NCBI GenBank assembly: GCA_001557505.1
Contig: LSAX01000011.1
Coordinates: forward strand, 1,736,001-1,800,000
From: Reticulascus tulasneorum
Lineage: Eukaryota; Ascomycota; Sordariomycetes; Glomerellales; Reticulascaceae
Direction: 5' to 3'
DNA: 64,000 bases
Part shown: piece by piece, positions 58,181 through 64,000 of the stretch
Numbering within the stretch: position 1 is the stretch's first letter
Layout of the letters: the number at the start of each line of letters is the position of its first letter
Notes under the pieces: generated by a model
Told to the model about the DNA's origin: nothing
The model's database searches: none
What the model saw: only the letters and a program-made list of their open reading frames with translations
Translations under genes and position numbers: made by a program

Positions 58181-61100
58181 GTCTGGCGCAATATCAGGGA
58201 CTACGGTGCTGTGGGGGGTGGGATCCACGATGATACGGATGCCATCAACTTGGCCATGAGCGATCAAAACCGCTGTGGTCAGGCATGTGGGACTACAAGC
58301 ACAGTTCAGGCGGTGGTTTACTTTCTGGCTGGCACATATCTCGTGAGCCATTCTCTCATTGTGTACTACTTTACCCAGATGATCGGCGACGTAGGTGTTC
58401 ACTTACAGATTGGCCCGATAGTTTAACATTAACGGTTATTCAATAGGCCACGAACCCTCCCATTATCAAGGTCGCACCAAGCTTTTCAGGCTTGGGGGTC
58501 ATTTCGTCAGATGTCTACATCGAAGGAGGGGACGGAGCTTCTTGGTACATCAATCAGGTGCGTTGGCAGTCGAGCCAAAGCTGTCTAGTAACCTCATATG
58601 TCGAATCTTAGCTGACACAAAGGTCGCAGAGCAACTTTTACCGGCAAGTACGTAACTTTATCATCGAGATGACCAACGCGCCGCATTTCGACTTCGTTGC
58701 CGAAATCCATTGGTAATCCTCATATTGCTGCGTACCTTTTCGTGCCACTCTCTGATAAGTCTATTCATCTCGCAGGCAGGTTGCCCAGGCGACCTCGCTA
58801 CAGAATATCAAGTTTAGAATGGCAACCGTCGCAGGAAACAATCAACAGGTGAGAAGTTCGACTGCGTTTATTCTTGAATGTCTTCTGACCCGAAGACTGT
58901 GCTAGGGTATCTATATGGAAAATGGTAGTGGTGGACTCATGAATGATCTTGAATTCACCGAAGGTGCGCTTGGGGCCTACGTTGGCAACCAACAGTTCGC
59001 CGTCAGGGCCTCAAGTTCTCGAATCAACTTAACCATGCGCTTGAGATCCATTGGGACTTGGGATGGACCTGGAAGAGTGTTCAGATTGAGAACACTCCCA
59101 CAGGCGTTATCATGCGGGGGCCTAGTCCAGATGATCTGGGCTCGGCCATTTTCATTGACAGCTCCTTCAGAAACGTCCCAGTGGGGCTGCAACTCCAAGC
59201 TCCTGGGAACAGTTTCGGCAGAATCACACTTAACTTGTTTAGCGTGGCAATTACCAACGTGCCGACTGTCGTCAACCTCGACAGCGGGCAGACCCCTTCT
59301 CACTGGCACTGGTGGATCGCAGACCATTGCGGCTTGGGGGCTAGGCAAACGATATGATGGCGACAATGGTGAAGCGACTGGCGTATGGCAGAATGGCGCC
59401 CACTATACCCGCTTGCCCAAAATCAGCCCGTCACTTCTCAAGTCGCCCTGGCAACCCTACCTCAGGCTACTTTGAACGATCCAAACCTCAATACGAGAGC
59501 CTCCCTGCCAGCCAATTCTTTAATGTCAAGCTAGACCCGTATAACGCTGCTGGCAATGGAGTTGCCGACGATACTGCAGCCTTGAACAATGCTCTAGCGG
59601 AATCCGCACGCAGCGGTCGTATCCTTTGGATCCCTGCGGGTGTCTCTATCGTTACAAATACCATCCTGATCCCGCCCGGTGCAAAGGTCGTCGGACAATC
59701 ATGGTCGCAAATCATGGGCTCCGGGTCGAGGTTTTCCAATATCAATAGCCCCTACCCGGTGGTCAAGGTCGGACATGCTGGTGACGTCGGTAGTGTAGAG
59801 ATTCAGGACCTGCTATTTACCGTCAGGGGAGCCACAGCCGGGGCAATCGTTGTGCATGGAACATCCACGAGTCCAGTCCTGGCTCAGCGGCTATGTGGGG
59901 TAAGTCATAACCATTGGCTCCGGACTTGTCCATGAACAAGATGCTAAAGCCTGGTTTGCTCCAGATGCCCATGTCCGTGTTGGTGGTGCAGCCGGCTCCA
60001 ACCTCCAGGTTGGCAATTGTCCCAAGCTGACCGGTAGCATCAATCCAAACTGTATAGCTGCATCTATGCTTGTGCATATCACGCCCAAAGCCTCCGGTTA
60101 TTTTGAGAACACCTGGTTCTGGGTGGCTGATCACGACCTGGACATCCCGGCCCAAACCCAAATTGACGTTTTTGTCGGTCGAGGTATGATGTTTAGCCCC
60201 TTTCCGTATTCCCTTATACCTTTATCTATGAATGGCCACGGACAGAAGTTAATATGTGTTTTGTAGGTGTTTTTGTTGAGAGCACGGGGCCTGTCTGGCT
60301 TTATGGTACTGCATCTGAGCACTGCGTCCTCTACCAATATCAGTTTGCAAATGCCGCCAACGTGTTCATGGGAATGATTCAAACTGAGTCACCCTATTTC
60401 CAGGCCACCCCGCCAGCTCCTGGGCCTTTCGTGCTGTCCACGGCCTTCCCACTTGATCCGACATTTGGCCACTGCGCTCCAGGATCGCTAACCTGCGCCT
60501 TCTCCTGGGCGGTTCGAATCATAAACAGTGTAAACATCTATATCTACGGAGCTGGCCTTTACTCCTGGTTCCAGAAATACACCCAAGCATGTGTAGCTAC
60601 GGACAACTGCCAAGACCGCATATTCGAGATCACATCGAGCAGCTCCATCTGGATTTACAACCTCATCACCAAGGCCTCGGTCGAGATGATCAGTCCTAAT
60701 GGTGGCTTGTCAGTTCTTGGTGTTGACAATAAGATTAACTTTTGCAATATAATCATGGCTTGGATGGGTAGTGCCGGAGCTGGCGGCGGGTAAGTCTAGC
60801 CCTTTACTCCCTGTTCCCTAACAATTAGCTGCCATTTCAACGTAAACAAGCACTGACCCGCGTCACAAAGCTCATCATCGGGAGGTGCGATCCATCGCTC
60901 ACCTGCTTCAGCGACAATCATTCCCTTCCCCGCATCGACAGTTGGGCCTACTGCAACCTTTACGGTTGCAGGACCTATTGTTAGTCAGATTGATTATACC
61001 CCAAATGGTGGCAATCAGAATCTACCTCCTGGGCCTGGCGCTGATGAGTGCTCCGTAAGTTGATGCTGGCCACTCAAATTGAGTTGATATAGGAATATTT

Positions 61101-62606
61101 TGAGACTGATAGTTTGTTTTGATAATAAGTTATGCGACCTTGGCAGACTGCTCACTTCAACTTGCTGTGGCATCGGCGGTGGGATCTCCAATCCGATCGA
61201 AATTGGCCCAGGGACCGCCATACCAAGACCGATGATTCTCCCACCAGGCTTTATCCCCAACCAGGAAATCACTGGAAATGAAGGAATTGTATACCCAGCT
61301 GGTAAGGCGCTACCAAAGGAAGTCATCGTGCCAATCGGGACTATCTTCCCTTTCCCCTTCAAAATACCCCCTGGTCTTCCCGTTAGCGACACCTGGTCGC
61401 CCGATCCCAACGATAACCAAAGAGACGGAACGTTGTACATTGCCACAGATTTCTGGGAGGGTCCGCATTCGATACAGTGTAGCTTCCCGTGCACACTCAT
61501 ATTCCCTCCGATGACTACGACAACGACGTGGGACCCCCCTCCAATCACCATCACAACGGGTTCTATAACTACGACAACCGATCCGCCACCATATACAACT
61601 CAACTGATCCGGATATCCAAGACTACCATTGTCAGTGAGCAGGGCTCGCAAGCAACAAAGACAATTCTGCCTCAAGCTGGACCAAAGCCCTTATGCTTCA
61701 CCCTGAACTTCATCCTTTTTAAGATTGAGATATGTCCGCCTGATCTGAGACCCTTTCCGCCGCCTATTCCTTGGATTACGATTGGCCCTGTGCCCCCTGG
61801 TGGCAGGCCGTGGCCTACAAACACAGATAATAAGCCGACTGAAGAACAGGAGGATGTAAGAGATTCTCTTCCCGCATACCCATTTTAGGAATATAAGACT
61901 AATGTCACATAGGAAGAGCGAGAAGAGGAGGAAGAGGATAATGAGGGTGTTTGCCCCCTTGCTATCGCATTCGAAGATGACTTCGACGCTATGGATGATA
62001 CGTCTCCTGGTTCGGGCGAGGCTAGCCAGCCGGAGGACTACGTCCCGCCCGCCGCGGGCACCGGTAATCCTACTACTGTCATCGTCACTGCTACGGTCGA
62101 AACAACACGGACAGTGACGAAAGACATAACAAAGGTCGTCACAATCATACCCCGGCCCCAGCCGACGTCGACGGTTAAGCCTCCGCCTTCAACACCCACG
62201 CCTAAAGTGCCCAGCAAGTGGGACGAGGCGTTCATATGCTTCTGGGGGGGGACTTGGGGCAACTCGGATAGATGGAAGCCTCACGGGCAGGAGTTCTGCA
62301 AGGACTTTGGCGGGCAGGAGCTCGATGCCATGCCGGGCGCACCGGGCGAGGCCTCGTGGCGCGCGTGGTCGTACAACTGGGATAGCCTGGACGTATGTAC
62401 GCGTAGGCGCCGAGCCCGGGTGTAAATTCAAGATTGACAGGCGCGAGTGCGAGCGCATTATGGACCAGCTCGGAAACCAATGTTACCAGTGGGGTGGGCG
62501 CATGAACAATAATTGTGCGAAGTGGCTGTTGGATCCAGGCTCGCATCTCGCGGGACAGGAGGGGGACGCACCGCCTGGTAACCACCCTCAAGGGCGGAAT
62601 CCGTAA
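58181..62606 (+). pseudogene. GH55 beta-1,3-glucanase locus disrupted by frameshifts
   Basis: Homology to the GH55 exo-beta-1,3-glucanase double beta-helix is continuous. It starts at VWRNIRDYGAVGGGIHDDTDAI and continues through FYRQVRNFIIEMTNAPHFDF, TSGYFERSKPQYESLPASQFF, DDTAALNNALAESARSGRI and ENTWFWVADHDLDIP to YGTASEHCVLYQYQFANAANV. Its frame changes without an intron at about 59008, 59294, 59443 and 59854. Normal introns lie at 58396-58448, 58558-58630 and 59900-59964. After the glucanase a Thr/Pro-rich tail (60870-62200) and a Cys-rich module (62210-62606) follow, with another frame change near 62400. I call it a pseudogene; indel errors in the sequence remain possible because two sites are G or C runs. 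GH55 enzymes attack fungal wall beta-1,3-glucan. Confidence 0.65.
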
Positions 62607-63312
62607 CTCCTAGCAGGCACGTAGCAATTAAAGGAGCAGCTTGAGATGATGGGCTGGATTTGATCCATCTAATCATGGCTATGAAGGTGTCACATTCTCC
62701 ATCTGCGTAGCCGATCAAACGCTTCACTTGATATTACCCACGTTCCTAAGCTTCGACTCAACCTTTTCCTTGACGATCGGGTCCATATCAACTTGGCACA
62801 GATATCAAGTACGTATCCGCACAGATCGGAGTTCCGGGTTCCGCCGTGAGCACCTGCGCCTAACAAAAAAGCAAGGGGACAAGTCTACCTAGGTAGGTAG
62901 CAAGGCGCAAGAAATAGGCTAGTATCTACTGCGTAGTAAGTAAGGGTCGACGGTGACTGGCGCCTGGGGATGACTGATTTGGATCATGCACAATTCGTCT
63001 AGGACCCTAGTGTGCGCTGTCCGGAATTAAAGAGGAGAGCTAGAGGCTTGGCAGGTTGGGGAACCAACTCTTCTGTTGGTCGTATTCGGGTCAGATTTCA
63101 AACCATTGATTGATTAGGCATTGATTTGTACGAGAACGAATGACCTGCCGTGTGACATCGAGGAGAAACCGGTGGCGTGCCAGACTTCTTTTAACGCCCC
63201 CGTTGAAGACCATACCAAGTGACCTTATCTACCCGCTTAAGTACTCCCATTCAGCAGATTCCTGGCTCGCGCCTTAATATCTCTCTATGGCTGCTATCAC
63301 CCTTTGGCCGGA
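62607..63312. other. Convergent intergenic region
   Basis: It lies between the GH55 locus and the folate gene. CTACCTAGGTAGGTAG occurs at 62887-62902. I see no gene. Confidence 0.45.
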
Positions 63313-64000
63313 TTACATTTCTCCATATCTTTTATAGGTATCGCCTACCAGATAAAGACTGCCACTGACAACGATAGGTCTGTCTCCAGCAATCTCAACT
63401 GCGCTGGTCATGGCTTCCTCAATACTAGAAGCTTCGTGCACATCCCCCTTGGATACACCAAGCGATAAAGCGGCCTCTCCCAACACTTGAGGCTCAACAG
63501 GAGCTAGCCAAGGCATGGTGGCACGCTTCTCAAATCGTAAGCTGAATACACTATCTCCTGACCGTAAGAGCGGCTCAAGTAGCTCCCGAGGAGACTTTTC
63601 CTCCTGTTTGGACATGGCGATTATCCACGTGATTGGCGTGCTCTCTTTTCGGACATACCTACTGATGTATTCGGCGAGGACATTCGCTGATTGTAAGTTG
63701 TGCGCACCATCTACCAAAATCGGAAGCTTCCTTGTAGGGTGCATCCTGGTGATATCCAACGACGAGAGTCTTCCTAGAGGGGCTACTTTCTCCAAGATTG
63801 CCACAGCCTCTTCGAACTCAAGTTCCGGTTCTGGAAAGGCGGTTTGAAATGCTGCGATGGCACATGCCATATTCTCAGCCTGGGACGGCAGCCGAGCCGT
63901 CTCATAGAGCCTCTGCAAGAGGTTGCCACGTTCTGTGGTAAGAATCAAGGGAGCCCCGACACTTTGCGCATGTTGCCTGAAGACCTCGAGCACCTCGGGT
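63313..64000 (-). CDS. fol3: Dihydrofolate/folylpolyglutamate synthase (Fol3-like), partial
   Basis: The last about 229 residues are present; the 5' part lies beyond the window edge. The frame is open to base 64000. The C-terminal domain of Mur-ligase-like enzymes is clear: RKLPILVDGAHNLQSANVLAEYI, whose Asp-Gly-Ala-His-Asn motif marks the glutamate-ligase fold, then ITWIIAMSKQEEK, SLRFEKRATMPWLAP and the end RPIVVSGSLYLVGDTYKRYG. The enzyme adds glutamate to dihydropteroate, giving dihydrofolate, or to folates. Yeast Fol3 (dihydrofolate synthase) and Met7 (folylpolyglutamate synthase) are related; the short spacing after the DGAHN motif and the YLVGD end favour the dihydrofolate synthase type. 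Intron structure of the missing part is unknown. Confidence 0.88.
   Translation of the reverse strand, partial: PEVLEVFRQHAQSVGAPLILTTERGNLLQRLYETARLPSQAENMACAIAAFQTAFPEPELEFEEAVAILEKVAPLGRLSSLDITRMHPTRKLPILVDGAHNLQSANVLAEYISRYVRKESTPITWIIAMSKQEEKSPRELLEPLLRSGDSVFSLRFEKRATMPWLAPVEPQVLGEAALSLGVSKGDVHEASSIEEAMTSAVEIAGDRPIVVSGSLYLVGDTYKRYGEM

Noticed and set aside
59004..59450. Frame changes in the GH55 locus explained as introns
   Set aside because: Homology resumes within one to three bases of each break, too short for any intron.
62394..62408. A 14-bp GTATGT..GTAG element as an intron in the C-terminal module
   Set aside because: Although it has GT and AG ends, it is far below any functional intron length; a frameshift is more likely.

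Overview
This window is nuclear DNA of a filamentous ascomycete (Pezizomycotina). The evidence is short spliceosomal introns of about 50-140 bp with GT..AG ends and CTAAC/CTGAC branch points, compact genes on both strands, and fungal-specific families: Ecm33, Anp1 of the mannan polymerase, Ice2, a HET-domain gene, WSC/chitin-binding modules and a DUF2408 protein. The gene content looks most like Eurotiomycetes, but that placement is an inference. I worked exon borders out by hand from splice consensus and reading frame; almost every multi-exon model closes to an exact multiple of three.

Bases 1-34,600 are a gene-dense housekeeping stretch. In order: an unknown Ser/Arg-rich protein (-), a DUF218 protein (+), an alpha/beta hydrolase (-), Ice2 (-), a gene-poor AT-richer gap with an LTR-retrotransposon relic, a small secreted protein (+), a sphingolipid delta-4 desaturase (+), VAP/Scs2 (-), a UBA-UBX protein (+), ribosomal stalk protein P1 (-), a DUF2408/UPF0662 protein (+), a YciI-like protein (-), an acidic-tailed unknown (+), a peroxisomal Pcs60-type acyl-CoA synthetase (-), an SPF45-like splicing factor (+), Ecm33 (-), a long non-coding gap, and an AlkA-type DNA glycosylase (-).

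Bases 36,900-50,900 hold Anp1 (+), Qcr7 of complex III (-), a mitochondrial NAD+ carrier (+), a newly modelled 58-residue membrane microprotein (-), a HET-domain protein (+), a nuclear PrxQ/Dot5 peroxiredoxin (+) whose active-site codon is split by a GC-AG intron, a 21.3-kDa-type complex I subunit (+), Lto1 (-) and translin (-). A U2 snRNA gene (-) follows at about 51.37-51.55 kb.

Bases 51,960-62,610 are the accessory part: a secreted-type LysM-like/CBM18/WSC multidomain protein (-), an F-box protein (+), and a large locus (+) with a NucA/NucB-like nuclease module, a GH55 beta-1,3-glucanase region broken by several frameshifts, and a Thr/Pro-rich tail ending in a Cys-rich module. The window ends inside a dihydrofolate/folylpolyglutamate synthase gene (-).

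Mitochondrial function (Qcr7, complex I subunit, NAD+ carrier), secretory and cell-wall function (Ice2, Scs2, Anp1, Ecm33) and RNA processing (SPF45, U2, translin) recur, but neighbours are mostly unrelated single genes in convergent or divergent pairs, as is usual for fungi. The cell-wall-binding and glucanase loci at the right end form the only stretch that looks like a functional island.
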